Below, in pieces: positions 50,003 through 59,283 of a stretch of DNA of 64,000 nt. Below the pieces are notes generated by a model. That model ran no database searches, was not told where the DNA came from, and saw only the letters and a list, made by a program, of their open reading frames with translations. Origin of the DNA: Billgrantia zhangzhouensis (GTDB lineage: Bacteria; Pseudomonadota; Gammaproteobacteria; Pseudomonadales; Halomonadaceae); NCBI RefSeq assembly GCF_021404465.1, contig NZ_JABFTT010000006.1, positions 1 through 64,000 of the forward strand. The letters run 5' to 3'. Position numbers and translations under genes: made by a program. Every line of letters begins with the position of its first letter. Positions within the stretch are counted from its first letter, which is position 1.

Positions 50003-51079
50003 TCAACCCAGCCAGCCGCCCAGCTCATTCTCGGCGATTGCCAGCAGCGCTTGGATATGGTCGTCACGATCGTTCAGGCAGGGAATGTAGGTGAATCGCT
50101 CCCCCCCGGCGGCAAGGAAACTGTCGCGGATCTCTTCGTTTATCTCCTCGAGGGTTTCCACGCAGTCGGAAGCGAACGCCGGTGAAAGCACTGCGATGTG
50201 CTTCTTGCCCTGACGCGCCAGTTCCGCCACATGATCCACGGTCTGCGGCCCAACCCATTCCTCGGGGCCAAACTGCGACTGGAATGCGGTCTGGATGGCA
50301 CCTTCCTCCCAGCCCAACCGCTCACGCAGCAGCCGGGTGGTCTTCTGGCACTGGCAGTAGTAGGGGTCGCCCTCGAGCAGGAAACGCTTGGGCACGCCGT
50401 GATAGGAAGTCACCAGCACCTCCGGCGGCGTATCCGCAGCAGCGTACTTTTCACGTACTGAGTTGGCCAGCGCCTCGAGATAGGCCGGATGCTCGAAATA
50501 GGCCGGCACGGTGCGCAGCGCCGGCTGCCACTTCAGCTTCATCAGGCTGCGGAAAGCGTGGTCGTTGGCCGTGGCCGTGGTCGGCGAGGCGTACTGGGGG
50601 TAGAGCGGGAAAAACAGGATCCGATCACAGCCGGCAGCCTGCATCCGGCGCAGCACGCTGTCGGTGGAAGGGTTGCCGTAGCGCATGCAGAAATCCACCA
50701 GAACCCGCTCGCCATGACGTTGCCGGAGCGCCTCGGCCAGCTTGCGGGTCTGATCCCGCGTGATGGTCAGCAGCGGACTTTCGTCCTTCTCCTTGTTCCA
50801 GATACTGCGATAGGCTTCGCCCGACTTGAACGGACGGCGAGTGAGGATGATCAGTTGCAGCAACGGTTGCCACTTCCAGCTCGGGTAATCCACGACCCGC
50901 TTGTCGGAAAGGAACTCATTGAGATAACGCCGCATCGACCAGTAGTCGGTGTCGTCCGGCGTCCCCAGATTGGCCAGCACGACGCCGATCTTGGACCGAG
51001 GGATCGCGGGATGCCGTGCCGGAGTATGGGCGGAACCTTGGCACTCCGACGAGCCCGATTCCACTTGCGATGCGGCCAT
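50003..51079 (-). CDS. hemH: Ferrochelatase HemH
   Basis: A 358-residue enzyme inserting Fe2+ into protoporphyrin IX, the last step of protoheme synthesis. Recognisable are KIGVVLANLGTPDDTDYWSM, LFFPLYPQYASPTTAT, the active-site VLVTSYHGVPKRFLLEGDPY with the metal-binding histidine, and SPAFASDCVETLEEINEE with the catalytic glutamate. I chose ATG 51079 because GAGGAG lies 8 nt upstream; an ATG at 51118 would add 13 residues. The 158 bp before DUF6482 hold only AT-richer, promoter-like sequence. Confidence 0.96.
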   Translation of the reverse strand: MAASQVESGSSECQGSAHTPARHPAIPRSKIGVVLANLGTPDDTDYWSMRRYLNEFLSDKRVVDYPSWKWQPLLQLIILTRRPFKSGEAYRSIWNKEKDESPLLTITRDQTRKLAEALRQRHGERVLVDFCMRYGNPSTDSVLRRMQAAGCDRILFFPLYPQYASPTTATANDHAFRSLMKLKWQPALRTVPAYFEHPAYLEALANSVREKYAAADTPPEVLVTSYHGVPKRFLLEGDPYYCQCQKTTRLLRERLGWEEGAIQTAFQSQFGPEEWVGPQTVDHVAELARQGKKHIAVLSPAFASDCVETLEEINEEIRDSFLAAGGERFTYIPCLNDRDDHIQALLAIAENELGGWLG

Positions 51080-51237
51080 GCGCTGCGCTCCTCGTGACGA
51101 AAGACTAGGAGCAGCCATTGTATCAGGCGCAAGCCTGGCCAGGGCATCAAGCTATACTATGAAACCAATTTGTATAACTTGGATCAAGGTTGGCACCCTG
51201 CGCAGCATGGCCAAGCATAGCCAGTGTCGGGTAGAGC

Positions 51238-51540
51238 CTAGAAGACCAGCGGCATGCGTGACGTCAGCGGATCGTGATAATGCGTCTCACGGCCGATGAC
51301 CTCGTCCTGCGGTACGTGCTGAACCAGGAAGGCACGATGGATGCCGGCGCGCTGCAGTTCGAGATAGACATCCTCGAGCGAGCGAAACACCGTGGGCTTG
51401 CCGCGGCGGGTCAGCAGGTGGCGTCCCCCTTCCATGTCCTCCAGCTCCACTTGGTAGCAGTGGCTGCCGGAGTGAGTGATGACTCGCACCTCGAAATTGT
51501 CGTGACGGGTGGCGAAGTGTTTCAGCTGTTCGAATTCCAT
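51238..51540 (-). CDS. DUF6482-like small protein
   Basis: A 100-residue soluble protein of unknown function, probably DUF6482, common in Halomonas and Pseudomonas. It shows FEVRVITHSGSHCYQVELED followed by RRGKPTVFRSLEDVYLELQR. The ATG at 51540 is preceded by GGAGGGAACC, a strong site, which decides against the longer reading. Its leader contains a 10-bp perfect stem-loop. No interaction partner is suggested by the neighbours. Confidence 0.75.
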   Translation of the reverse strand: MEFEQLKHFATRHDNFEVRVITHSGSHCYQVELEDMEGGRHLLTRRGKPTVFRSLEDVYLELQRAGIHRAFLVQHVPQDEVIGRETHYHDPLTSRMPLVF

Positions 51541-51590
51541 GGTTCCCTCCATGTCCTGGAATTGTTTCATTGGCGTATGCGAGATATGCG

Positions 51591-51615
51591 TCGGGCACAG
51601 CATGACTGTGCCCGA
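51591..51615 (-). promoter_or_regulatory. Perfect 10-bp stem-loop upstream of the DUF6482-like gene
   Basis: TCGGGCACAG, loop CATGA, CTGTGCCCGA. It lies 51 bp upstream of the start codon. No T-run follows on either strand. TTGACG (minus strand, 51630-51635) could be a -35, in which case the dyad would cover the -10 position, suggesting an operator; otherwise it is a leader hairpin. Confidence 0.55.
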
Positions 51616-51659
51616 TGAGATTTGCATGACGTCAAGATATCGTTTTTGTGACAGCGATG

Positions 51660-51686
51660 GCGCGCAGTGGTTCCGTGACTGCGCGC
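51660..51686 (-). terminator. Possible terminator hairpin after the small unknown gene at 51694
   Basis: GCGCGCAGT, 9-nt loop, ACTGCGCGC starts 8 nt past the stop codon. No U-tract follows, so termination may be weak or absent. Confidence 0.4.
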
Positions 51687-51693
51687 CTGGCGG

Positions 51694-51987
51694 CTACTGG
51701 TAGGCGGAGGGATCGATCGCCTTGGCCAGGGAGTTACGGTCGACCCACTTACCCGCCTTGGTCTCCTTGTAGCGGAACACCACGCGGTCGCCTACCGCCA
51801 CGGCGAGCTCGGCATCCTCGGTCTGGTAGCTGTATGCCTCACCCTCGACGACCAGGTGAAAGCGATAGAGATCCGGCATGCCCAGCCACTCCTTGAACGG
51901 CCCTTCGCGCTCCAGCGACTGGAGCTCGCCGCGCGCTTCCAGCTTGGGGGTGCGCTGGCGCTTGCCGCGCCGAAATCCGCCTGCCAT
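51694..51987 (-). CDS. Small basic-to-mixed protein of unknown function
   Basis: A 97-residue protein I do not recognise. It begins with a basic stretch (MAGGFRRGKRQR), then a mainly beta-looking part: LYRFHLVVEGEAYSYQTED and VAVGDRVVFRYKETKAGKWV. It resembles a small OB- or Tudor-like barrel, which is only an impression. The ATG at 51987 has GAGGAG seven bases upstream, arguing that it is a real gene. It lies 77 bp from the dnaB stop, on the same strand. Confidence 0.7.
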   Translation of the reverse strand: MAGGFRRGKRQRTPKLEARGELQSLEREGPFKEWLGMPDLYRFHLVVEGEAYSYQTEDAELAVAVGDRVVFRYKETKAGKWVDRNSLAKAIDPSAYQ

Positions 51988-52064
51988 GGTCACTCCTCGC
52001 TTTTCGTCTATCGGGGGCTCGGCATTATACGGGGCCGCACGCTAGGCTCAAGCGCCGCCGGGCC

Positions 52065-53453
52065 TCACTCGCCGAATGCCTCGCCATAGCTGTCCGGCGC
52101 CAAGTCTTCGAAACGGGTGTACTTGCCGATGAACGCCATGTGCACCGTACCGATGGGGCCGTTACGCTGCTTGCCGATGATCAGCTCGGCCAGCCCCTGG
52201 TTGTCCGGGTTATCCGGATTGTAGACCTCGTCACGATAGACGAAGGCGATCAAGTCGGCATCCTGCTCGATGGCGCCGGACTCGCGCAGGTCCGACATGA
52301 CCGGGCGCTTGTTGGGTCGCTGCTCCAGCGAGCGGTTGAGCTGGGAGAGTGCCACCACCGGGCAGCCGAACTCCTTGGCCATGCCCTTCAGCGAGCGAGA
52401 GATCTCCGATATCTCGCCGGTGCGGTTCTCCGAAAAGCCGGGGATCTGCATCAACTGCAGGTAGTCGATCATCACCAGAGCCAGGTTGCCGTGCTCGCGT
52501 ACCACCCGGCGGATGCGTGAACGCATCTCGTTGGGTGATAGCGCCGCAGTATCGTCGATGAACAGTTGCTTGTCCTTGAGCAGGTTGACCGCCGAGGTCA
52601 ACCGCGGCCAGTCCTCGTCCTCGAGCTGACCGGTACGTACCCGGGTCTGGTCGATACGCCCCAGCGACGACAGCATACGCAGCATCAGCGATTCGGCAGG
52701 CATCTCCATGGAGAACACCATCACCGGCCGATCACTGGCGATGACGGCGTGCTCGACCAGATTCATGGCGAAGGTGGTCTTACCCATTGAGGGTCGCCCG
52801 GCGATGATCACCAGATCGGAGGGCTGCAGCCCCGAGGTCATGTCATCGAGGTCGCGAAACCCCGTCGACAGGCCAGTCATCTCGCCCTTCATGTTGAACA
52901 GCTCGTCGATGCGATCCACCGCCTTGGCCAGCAGTTCGCTCATGCCGATCGGCCCGCCCGACTTGGGACGCTCCTCACTAATCTGGAACACCAGCCGCTC
53001 GGCCTCATCGAGCAGCTCGTCGGCAGGACGGCCCTGGGGGCTGAAGGCACCATCGGCGATCTGGTTGGCGGCACGGATCAGCTTGCGCAGCGTGGCCCGT
53101 TCACGAACGATGTCGGCATAGGCGCGGATGTTGCTCGCCGAGGGCGTATTGCGGGCCAGCTCGGCCAGATAGGCGAGGCCGCCCACGGTATCGAGCTGGT
53201 CGCGCCCCTCCAGCGCCTCGGAAAGCGTGATCACGTCGAGCGGCTTGCCCGCTTCGGCAAGGCCGCTCATGGCGTTGAAGATCAGGCGATGCTCGTAGCG
53301 GTAGAAGTCGTCGGCCACCAGCCGGTCGGCGACGTTGTCCCAGGCCTGGTTGTCGAGCATCAGGCCACCCAGCACCGACTGCTCGGCTTCGAGCGAGTGC
53401 GGCGGCACCTTGAGCGCAGCGGTTTCCTGATCGAGCTCGAGCGTGTCGTTCAT
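52065..53453 (-). CDS. dnaB: Replicative DNA helicase DnaB
   Basis: A 462-residue hexameric 5'-3' helicase of the replication fork. The N-terminal domain begins VPPHSLEAEQSVLGGLMLDN; the RecA-like domain has Walker A in IIAGRPSMGKTTFAMNL, Walker B in LVMIDYLQLM, and the arginine-finger region SRSLKGMAKEFGCPVVALSQ. No intein is present. It is downstream of the rpsF-rpsR-rplI operon but separated by a terminator. Confidence 0.98.
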   Translation of the reverse strand: MNDTLELDQETAALKVPPHSLEAEQSVLGGLMLDNQAWDNVADRLVADDFYRYEHRLIFNAMSGLAEAGKPLDVITLSEALEGRDQLDTVGGLAYLAELARNTPSASNIRAYADIVRERATLRKLIRAANQIADGAFSPQGRPADELLDEAERLVFQISEERPKSGGPIGMSELLAKAVDRIDELFNMKGEMTGLSTGFRDLDDMTSGLQPSDLVIIAGRPSMGKTTFAMNLVEHAVIASDRPVMVFSMEMPAESLMLRMLSSLGRIDQTRVRTGQLEDEDWPRLTSAVNLLKDKQLFIDDTAALSPNEMRSRIRRVVREHGNLALVMIDYLQLMQIPGFSENRTGEISEISRSLKGMAKEFGCPVVALSQLNRSLEQRPNKRPVMSDLRESGAIEQDADLIAFVYRDEVYNPDNPDNQGLAELIIGKQRNGPIGTVHMAFIGKYTRFEDLAPDSYGEAFGE

Positions 53454-53528
53454 GGTGTGGCAACCTTGATGGCAACGGGCCGTGCCATTCTACCCGATGC
53501 CCGGAGCCCGCCCTACCTCTCGAATCGA

Positions 53529-53556
53529 CAAAAACCGCAACCGGTATCGGTCGCGG
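53529..53556 (-). terminator. Rho-independent terminator of the rpsF-rpsR-rplI operon
   Basis: On the minus strand CCGCGACCG, loop ATAC, CGGTTGCGG (one G-U pair) is followed by TTTTTG. It is 89 nt past the rplI stop and 76 bp before dnaB. Confidence 0.75.
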
Positions 53557-53644
53557 CAAAGGATCGAAAAGGAAAAGGGCACAGGGAAAGCTCCCCGCGC
53601 CCCCTTGGCGTCATTGTCGGCTCGGATGAAGCCTGACGCTTACC

Positions 53645-54091
53645 TTACTCGGCGACCACGACCACACGAACGGTGGCGTCGACTTCGGCATGCAGGTGCA
53701 GGTCGATGTCGTACTCGCCGGTCTGGCGAATCGGACCTTCCGGCATGCGAACTTCGCTCTTGGCGACTTCGATACCAGCCTGGCCCAGCGCCTCAGCCAG
53801 GTCACGCGGGCCGATGGAGCCGAACAGCTTGCCTTCGTCACCGGCCTTGGCGACCAGCGACAGTTCGATCTCGGCCAGTTGGGCGGCACGGGACTCGGCG
53901 ATCGCCTTGCGCTCGGCGGCCTGGGCCTCGAGCTCGGCGCGCTGCGCCTGGAAGGCCTCCAGGTTGTCCTTGGTGGCCGGCACGGCCAGACCGTAAGGTA
54001 CCAGGTAGTTACGGCCATAGCCGGGCTTTACGGTAACCTTGTCACCCAGACCGCCCAGCTTGCCAATGTTGTCGAGCAGAATGACTTCCAT
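53645..54091 (-). CDS. rplI: 50S ribosomal protein L9
   Basis: A 148-residue L9. The N-domain starts [20 protein letters not shown] and [16 protein letters not shown], followed by the long connecting helix and the C-domain ([20 protein letters not shown]). Length matches E. coli L9 (149). It is the last gene of the rpsF operon. Confidence 0.98.
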   Translation of the reverse strand: MEVILLDNIGKLGGLGDKVTVKPGYGRNYLVPYGLAVPATKDNLEAFQAQRAELEAQAAERKAIAESRAAQLAEIELSLVAKAGDEGKLFGSIGPRDLAEALGQAGIEVAKSEVRMPEGPIRQTGEYDIDLHLHAEVDATVRVVVVAE

Positions 54092-54106
54092 CTCGTTAAC
54101 CTCTTG

Positions 54107-54961
54107 TCAGTCGCTGCGAGAGGCCAGACGGCCGCGGAAATCCACGAACACGTCGATGAAGGCCGCCAGCAGCACGATCAGAATCATGGGCCAAGTGGTG
54201 ATCAGCAGCACGTAGAACGCGATCAGCCACAGCCCGTTCATACCCTTTATTCCGATGAAGCCATGCACCAGCGCGATGCCTGCTACCAGCAGCGGCACCC
54301 AGACCAGCATGGAAAGCGACGGCAAACCCAGCACCATGCCCATCACGCCGAGCAGGACCAGCACCCCCAGTTCGCGCGGCGCCAGGCGCAGTGCATGGAA
54401 CTCCTCGCGGAATCCACCGGGGTTGTAGAGCCCTGCCTGCCAGGCTCGCGCCAGCGCCAGGCAACCGATCGCCGCGATCAGCACGACCAGACCGGTGATG
54501 CCACCGATCAGCACCCTTGCCAGCTCCTCGGTGTCGAAGCCCTGTCGCGCCAGCTCGGTGAGCATGCGGTCGATCTCGGCCGACCCTTGGCGCAGTTGCT
54601 CCAGTAGCGGCCCGGTGCCGCCCGGCGGCACGAAGATGCCGAGCTGTACCATGGCTGCCGCGACCAGCGTGCCGACGATCAGCGCCTCGCTCCAGCGCAT
54701 GCGCGAACGCAGCACCACGGCCATCAGCGTCACCAGCAACACGCTGGCCAGCGGAATGGCATCGCCCTGGGTCCACCACCAGCCGGCGGGAACGGCAGCC
54801 GCCACCAGCACCGGCAGCGCCGGTGACAGGCCGCGACGCAGCGTGACCAGGGCCACGATGGCGCCACTGAACCAGAACAGCCAGGGCACAATCGCCGCCA
54901 GCGCCGCCCCGCCTGCGGCGTAAGGCATGCCGCGCATTAGCCATCGGGCAATCGGCAACAT
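54107..54961 (-). CDS. DUF2232 family membrane protein
   Basis: A 284-residue polytopic membrane protein of the DUF2232/YybS type, with about eight hydrophobic segments. It sits between rpsR and rplI, a position kept in Pseudomonas, Halomonas and relatives, whereas enteric bacteria have no such gene there. Visible anchors are LYNPGGFREEFHALRLAPRE in the central loop and HGFIGIKGMNGLWLIAFYVL near the end. Function is unknown. Gaps of 12 and 15 bp to its neighbours place it firmly in the operon. Confidence 0.88.
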   Translation of the reverse strand: MLPIARWLMRGMPYAAGGAALAAIVPWLFWFSGAIVALVTLRRGLSPALPVLVAAAVPAGWWWTQGDAIPLASVLLVTLMAVVLRSRMRWSEALIVGTLVAAAMVQLGIFVPPGGTGPLLEQLRQGSAEIDRMLTELARQGFDTEELARVLIGGITGLVVLIAAIGCLALARAWQAGLYNPGGFREEFHALRLAPRELGVLVLLGVMGMVLGLPSLSMLVWVPLLVAGIALVHGFIGIKGMNGLWLIAFYVLLITTWPMILIVLLAAFIDVFVDFRGRLASRSD

Positions 54962-54973
54962 CGAATCAGCGGC

Positions 54974-55201
54974 TTACTGGTGGCTGTCGGTGTAGGGCAA
55001 CAGAGCCAGGTAGCGCGCGCGCTTGATGGCGGTGGCCAGCTGGCGCTGATAACGGGCCTTGGTACCGGTAATGCGGCTGGGTACGATCTTGCCGGTTTCG
55101 GTGATGTAGGCCTTGAGCGTGTCCAGATCCTTGTAGTCGATCTGCTTCACGCCTTCAGCGGTGAAACGGCAGAACTTGCGACGGCGGAAAAAGCGTGCCA
55201 T
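54974..55201 (-). CDS. rpsR: 30S ribosomal protein S18
   Basis: A 75-residue S18 starting [20 protein letters not shown] and ending in the [20 protein letters not shown] region that contacts 16S rRNA. It pairs with S6 on the platform of the 30S subunit. It is 24 bp after rpsF, with no priB gene between, unlike in E. coli. Confidence 0.98.
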   Translation of the reverse strand: MARFFRRRKFCRFTAEGVKQIDYKDLDTLKAYITETGKIVPSRITGTKARYQRQLATAIKRARYLALLPYTDSHQ

Positions 55202-55225
55202 GAAAAGACTCCTTGGTACGTGCGA

Positions 55226-55606
55226 TCAGTGGGCTTCGGCAGTTTCTTCGGCGCGCGGCTTCTCGTCGCGGCGCGCACGCTTGTCGTCTGCCGGCTTCAT
55301 CATCGGCGAAGCTTCGGTGATGGCTTCCTTGCAGCGCACCACCAGGCTGCGAATGATGGCGTCGTTGAAACGGAAGATATTCTCGATCTCCTCGAGAGTC
55401 TCGCCGCTGCACTCGACATTCATCAGCACGTAGTGAGCCTTGTGGATCTTGTTGATCGGGTAGGCCAAGTGACGGCGGCCCCAGTCCTCCAGGCGATGTA
55501 CGGTGCCACCGCTCTCGGTGACGATGCTGGAGTAACGCTCGACCATGGACGGCACTTGCTCGCTCTGGTCCGGATGGACCATGAACACGATCTCGTAATG
55601 ACGCAT
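55226..55606 (-). CDS. rpsF: 30S ribosomal protein S6
   Basis: A 126-residue S6. It begins [20 protein letters not shown], contains [20 protein letters not shown], and ends in a charged [18 protein letters not shown] tail typical of the family. AAAGGAG precedes the ATG at 55606. First gene of the operon, 117 nt downstream of the predicted transcription start. Confidence 0.98.
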   Translation of the reverse strand: MRHYEIVFMVHPDQSEQVPSMVERYSSIVTESGGTVHRLEDWGRRHLAYPINKIHKAHYVLMNVECSGETLEEIENIFRFNDAIIRSLVVRCKEAITEASPMMKPADDKRARRDEKPRAEETAEAH

Positions 55607-55729
55607 GGGATCTCCTTTCGGGTTGGCAGCTTCCGCGTGACACCTGTTCCATACGGGACCGGCGCTCAAGGGAAGCAAGGAGGTGATAGTAAAATAGCAA
55701 CACCCGCTCACGTAGGAACGGGCGCCTGC

Positions 55730-55758
55730 ATTCTAGTGATCCACACCGCCACTTGCAA
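55730..55758 (-). promoter_or_regulatory. Sigma-70 promoter of the rpsF operon
   Basis: On the minus strand TTGCAA (55753-55758), exactly 17 bp, TAGAAT (55730-55735). Predicted start near 55723. It sits between the rlmB stop codon and rpsF, so the ribosomal operon has its own promoter. Confidence 0.75.
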
Positions 55759-55778
55759 GACGGTACTGTCGCTCGGCA

Positions 55779-56618
55779 TTAGCCACCGGCAATGAGGCGG
55801 CGTTGGCGCACCGCCTCGAACAGGCAAATGCCGGTGGCCACCGAGACGTTGAGGCTGGAGACGCTGCCAGCCATGGGCAGCTTGACCAGGCCATCACAGG
55901 CCTCGCGGGTCAGGCGTCGCATCCCCTTGCCTTCGGCCCCCATCACCAGCGCCGTGGCGCCGCTGAATTCGGCATCGTAGAGCAGCGTCTCGGCCTCGCC
56001 TGCAGTGCCGGTGATCCACACGCCGAACTCCTTGAGCCGGGCCAGAGCACGGGCCAGGTTGGTCACTTGATAGACCGGCACGCTCTCGGCGGCACCGCAG
56101 GCCACCTTGCGCACCGTGGCGTTGAGCGGCGCGGCCTTGTCCTTAGGTACGATCACGCCGTGCACACCGGCGGCATCGGCACTGCGCAGACAGGCGCCGA
56201 AGTTGTGCACGTCGGTAACGCCATCAAGTACCAGCAGCAGAGGCGGAGCCTCGTGAGGCCAGGCCTCGAGCTTGAACCATAGCGCCGCTTCGCTCTCGAA
56301 GGCGAGCGGCGCGGCGAAGGCGATGACGCCTTGGTGAGCAGCTTCCTGAGCCAGGCGATCCAGTTCTTCACGCGGATGCGCTTCGATCCGAGCCCCGCCA
56401 CGGCGGGCCTGGTCGACCAACTCGGCGAGACGCTGCTGCGCCTCGCCCTCCTGGACCCACAGCGCCTTGGGCGTCTCACCGCGCGCCAGCAGGGCACGCA
56501 CCGCATGCACCCCGAACACCGCGTCGAGTCCGCCTGGCGTACCTGGCTGAATGGATGGGTGGCGTGCCGCTCTCTTCCGGCCGCTATCGCGCCTCGGCCC
56601 TTTGCGTCCTTGCACCAT
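55779..56618 (-). CDS. rlmB: 23S rRNA (guanosine2251-2'-O)-methyltransferase RlmB
   Basis: A 279-residue SPOUT methyltransferase that modifies G2251 in the P-loop of 23S rRNA. The N-terminal substrate-binding domain starts at VFGVHAVRALLARGETPK. The knot has LLVLDGVTDVHNFGACLRSA with the catalytic Asn/Arg, ALVMGAEGKGMRRLTREACD, and LKLPMAGSVSSLNVSVATGI-type C-terminal motif. A basic extension of about 35 residues precedes the usual start. It overlaps rnr by one base (TGATG). Confidence 0.96.
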   Translation of the reverse strand: MVQGRKGPRRDSGRKRAARHPSIQPGTPGGLDAVFGVHAVRALLARGETPKALWVQEGEAQQRLAELVDQARRGGARIEAHPREELDRLAQEAAHQGVIAFAAPLAFESEAALWFKLEAWPHEAPPLLLVLDGVTDVHNFGACLRSADAAGVHGVIVPKDKAAPLNATVRKVACGAAESVPVYQVTNLARALARLKEFGVWITGTAGEAETLLYDAEFSGATALVMGAEGKGMRRLTREACDGLVKLPMAGSVSSLNVSVATGICLFEAVRQRRLIAGG

Positions 56619-59017
56619 CAGCCGCGCGACCTCGAGCGGCGCGGGCCGCGACGGCGCTTGCCGCCCTTGCCCTTACCGCTCTTGTCGTCCGCCTTACCCT
56701 TGCCGGCGTCAGGCTTGGCTGTGAAAACCGCCTCGCTCTCGCCACGGCGCTTGCGCGGTTGACGCTTGGGCCGCGGCTTCTCGTCCTCGAGCACGAAGTC
56801 GATCTTGCGATCATTGAGATCCACTCGCGCTACCTGCACCGTGACACCATCGCCGAGGCGATAGCTCATGCCGGTACGCTCGCCCTTCAGGCGGTGCTTC
56901 TCAGGCTCGTAGTGGTAGTAGTCGGAGGGCAGCGAGGTGACGTGCACCAGCCCCTCGACATAGACCTCGTCGAGCCGCACGAAGATACCGAACTGGGTCA
57001 CCGAGGCGATGGTGCCCTCGAAGACCTCGCCGAGCTTGTCGGACATGAACTCGCACTTGAGCCAGTCTTCCACGTCGCGGGTGGCGTCGTCGGCACGTCG
57101 CTCGGTCATCGAGCAGTGTTCACCGAGCTCGAGCATCTGCTCAAAGGTATAGGGCGCCCACTTGCTCGGCGGCTCCACCTTGGCGCCTTCGGCGCGCAGC
57201 ACGGTATTGGTCTGGCGCGGCCCACGGATTACCGAGCGAATCGCCCGGTGTACCAGCAGATCGGGGTAGCGCCGAATCGGCGAGGTGAAATGAGCATAGG
57301 CCGGGTAAGCCAGGCCGAAGTGACCTTCGTTGTGCGGCGAATAGACCGCCTGGCTCATCGAGCGCAGCATTACGGTCTGGATCACGTCGGCGTCCGGGCG
57401 CCCGCGAATGGCTGCGGCCAGCACTTGGTAGTCCTGCGGCGTGGGCTCGTCGCCACCGCCCACCGAAAGCCCCAGCTCGTTGAGGAACAGGCGCAGCTTG
57501 TCGAGTCGCTCCGGCGAAGGACGCTCGTGGATGCGATAGAGTGCCGGCAGGTCGTGCTTGTCGAGGAAGCGGGCGGTGGCTACGTTGGCCGCCAGCATGC
57601 ACTCCTCGATGAGCTTGTGGGCATCGTTGCGGCTTCGAGGCACGATCTTCTCTATCTTGCGCTCTTCGTTGAAGACGATCGCCGTTTCGGTGGTCTCGAA
57701 GTCGATCGCGCCACGCTCCTCGCGTGCTTGACGCAGCACTTTATAGAGCTGGTGCAAATCCTTGAGCGGCTTGACCAGATCGCGATACTCGCGACGCAGC
57801 GCATCGCCCTCGGGGTCGTCCTCGTCGAGAATCGCCGCTACCTTTGTGTAGGTGAGCCGGGCATGGGACTGGAACACGGCTTCGTAGAAGCGGTAGCGGC
57901 TGATCGCACCACTCTTGGAGATGTTCATCTCGCACACCATGGCCAGGCGGTCGACGTGCGGATTGAGCGAGCACAGCCCGTTGGAGAGCAGTTCCGGCAG
58001 CATTGGCACCACCTGCCCGGGGAAATAGACCGAGTTGCCGCGGCGTATCGCTTCCTCGTCGAGCGGGCTACCCGGGCGCACATAGTGCGACACGTCGGCA
58101 ATGGCAACGATCAGCTTCCAACTACCGGCCTTGGTCTTCCAGGCGCATACGGCGTCGTCGAAATCCTTGGCGTCATCGCCGTCGATAGTCACCAGCGGCA
58201 GGTGACGCAGGTCGATGCGATGCTGCTTGTCCTGTTCGGCTACCTCGGCGGACATCTCGGCGATCTGGTCATGCACCTCGGGAGGAAATTCGGCCGGGAT
58301 CTCGTAGCTGCGGATGGCGATGTCGATCTCCATGCCGGGATCCATACGCTCGCCCAGCACTTCGACCACCTCTCCCACCGGCTGTACGCGGGGTTCGGGC
58401 TGCTGCACGATTCTGGCCGACACCACCTGGCCGTCGCGCGCCCCACCGCAGGCGCTGTGGGGAATGATCACCTCCTGGGTGATGCGCGGATTCTCGGGGA
58501 TCAGCACGCCGAACTCGGAGGTATTCTCGCGATAGACACCGACGATGGTCTGGGTATTGCGCGCCAGCACCTCGGCGATGGTCGCCTCGTCGCGGCCGCG
58601 GCGGTCGCGACCGCTGATGCGCACCAGCACATAGTCGCCATGAAAGACCCGACGCATCTGCCGCGGCGGCAGCACCAGGTCGGGCTTCTTGCCGTCATCG
58701 CGCAGCACGAAGCCGAAGCCGTCGCGATGGCCCAACACCTTGCCCTTGATCAGGTCGAGCTTGTCGATCAGGGCATAGGCCCCGGCACGGTTGCGCAGCA
58801 CCTGGCCGTCACGCTCCATCGCGGCCAGCCGGCGACGCACGGCCTCCTGCAGTTCCTCGTCATCGAGGCCCAGCATACGGCTCATCTTTTCATGGGTGAT
58901 CGGCTTACCGTACTCTTCCAGGCGGGCCAGCAGGTACTCGCGGCTGGGCGCCGGCTTGTCGTACTTGTGGGCCTCGCGGCTGGCATGAGGGTCGTCGCTG
59001 AGCGTCCAATGAGTCAT
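56618..59017 (-). CDS. rnr: Ribonuclease R
   Basis: A 799-residue 3'-5' exoribonuclease that degrades structured RNA. Domain order: an N-terminal helix-turn-helix (about 20-90), two cold-shock domains, the RNB catalytic domain with VTIDGDDAKDFDDAVCAW supplying the metal-binding aspartates and AYAHFTSPIRRYPDLLVHRA near its end, then an S1 domain (GEVFEGTIASVTQFGIFVRL) and a lysine/arginine-rich tail. Its overlap with rlmB is also seen in E. coli order rnr-rlmB. Confidence 0.98.
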   Translation of the reverse strand: MTHWTLSDDPHASREAHKYDKPAPSREYLLARLEEYGKPITHEKMSRMLGLDDEELQEAVRRRLAAMERDGQVLRNRAGAYALIDKLDLIKGKVLGHRDGFGFVLRDDGKKPDLVLPPRQMRRVFHGDYVLVRISGRDRRGRDEATIAEVLARNTQTIVGVYRENTSEFGVLIPENPRITQEVIIPHSACGGARDGQVVSARIVQQPEPRVQPVGEVVEVLGERMDPGMEIDIAIRSYEIPAEFPPEVHDQIAEMSAEVAEQDKQHRIDLRHLPLVTIDGDDAKDFDDAVCAWKTKAGSWKLIVAIADVSHYVRPGSPLDEEAIRRGNSVYFPGQVVPMLPELLSNGLCSLNPHVDRLAMVCEMNISKSGAISRYRFYEAVFQSHARLTYTKVAAILDEDDPEGDALRREYRDLVKPLKDLHQLYKVLRQAREERGAIDFETTETAIVFNEERKIEKIVPRSRNDAHKLIEECMLAANVATARFLDKHDLPALYRIHERPSPERLDKLRLFLNELGLSVGGGDEPTPQDYQVLAAAIRGRPDADVIQTVMLRSMSQAVYSPHNEGHFGLAYPAYAHFTSPIRRYPDLLVHRAIRSVIRGPRQTNTVLRAEGAKVEPPSKWAPYTFEQMLELGEHCSMTERRADDATRDVEDWLKCEFMSDKLGEVFEGTIASVTQFGIFVRLDEVYVEGLVHVTSLPSDYYHYEPEKHRLKGERTGMSYRLGDGVTVQVARVDLNDRKIDFVLEDEKPRPKRQPRKRRGESEAVFTAKPDAGKGKADDKSGKGKGGKRRRGPRRSRSRG

Positions 59018-59118
59018 GCGTGGGGCATCCTTGACAACGGGAGCAGCGTTCCGGGAAGGGCGCGGGCAAGAGACCGCGTGCGTAGGGTGTTGCTAATGAA
59101 GTCGTTTGTCATGCCCGC

Positions 59119-59147
59119 AGTATAGCGCCGGTGCCGGTTTGGCCCAA
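59119..59147 (-). promoter_or_regulatory. Sigma-70 promoter of rnr-rlmB
   Basis: On the minus strand TTGGGC (59142-59147), 17 bp, TATACT (59119-59124). Start near 59112 gives a leader of about 94 nt. Confidence 0.6.
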
Positions 59148-59243
59148 CCATGGCGGAGCGATGCAGGAAACAAACGAGACAAAATCATGCTTCAAAGCAT
59201 CCCCTCGACAGCCCCAGGAACGGGGGAAATTTCGCCGGGCGCT

Positions 59244-59272
59244 CTTGCATTGAGCCACAGTTTGGGTAAGAT
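59244..59272 (+). promoter_or_regulatory. Sigma-70 promoter of the tRNA-Leu cluster
   Basis: TTGCAT (59244-59249), 17 bp, TAAGAT (59267-59272), with the start predicted a few bases before the first tRNA. Confidence 0.7.
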
Positions 59273-59283
59273 ACGCGTCGCCT

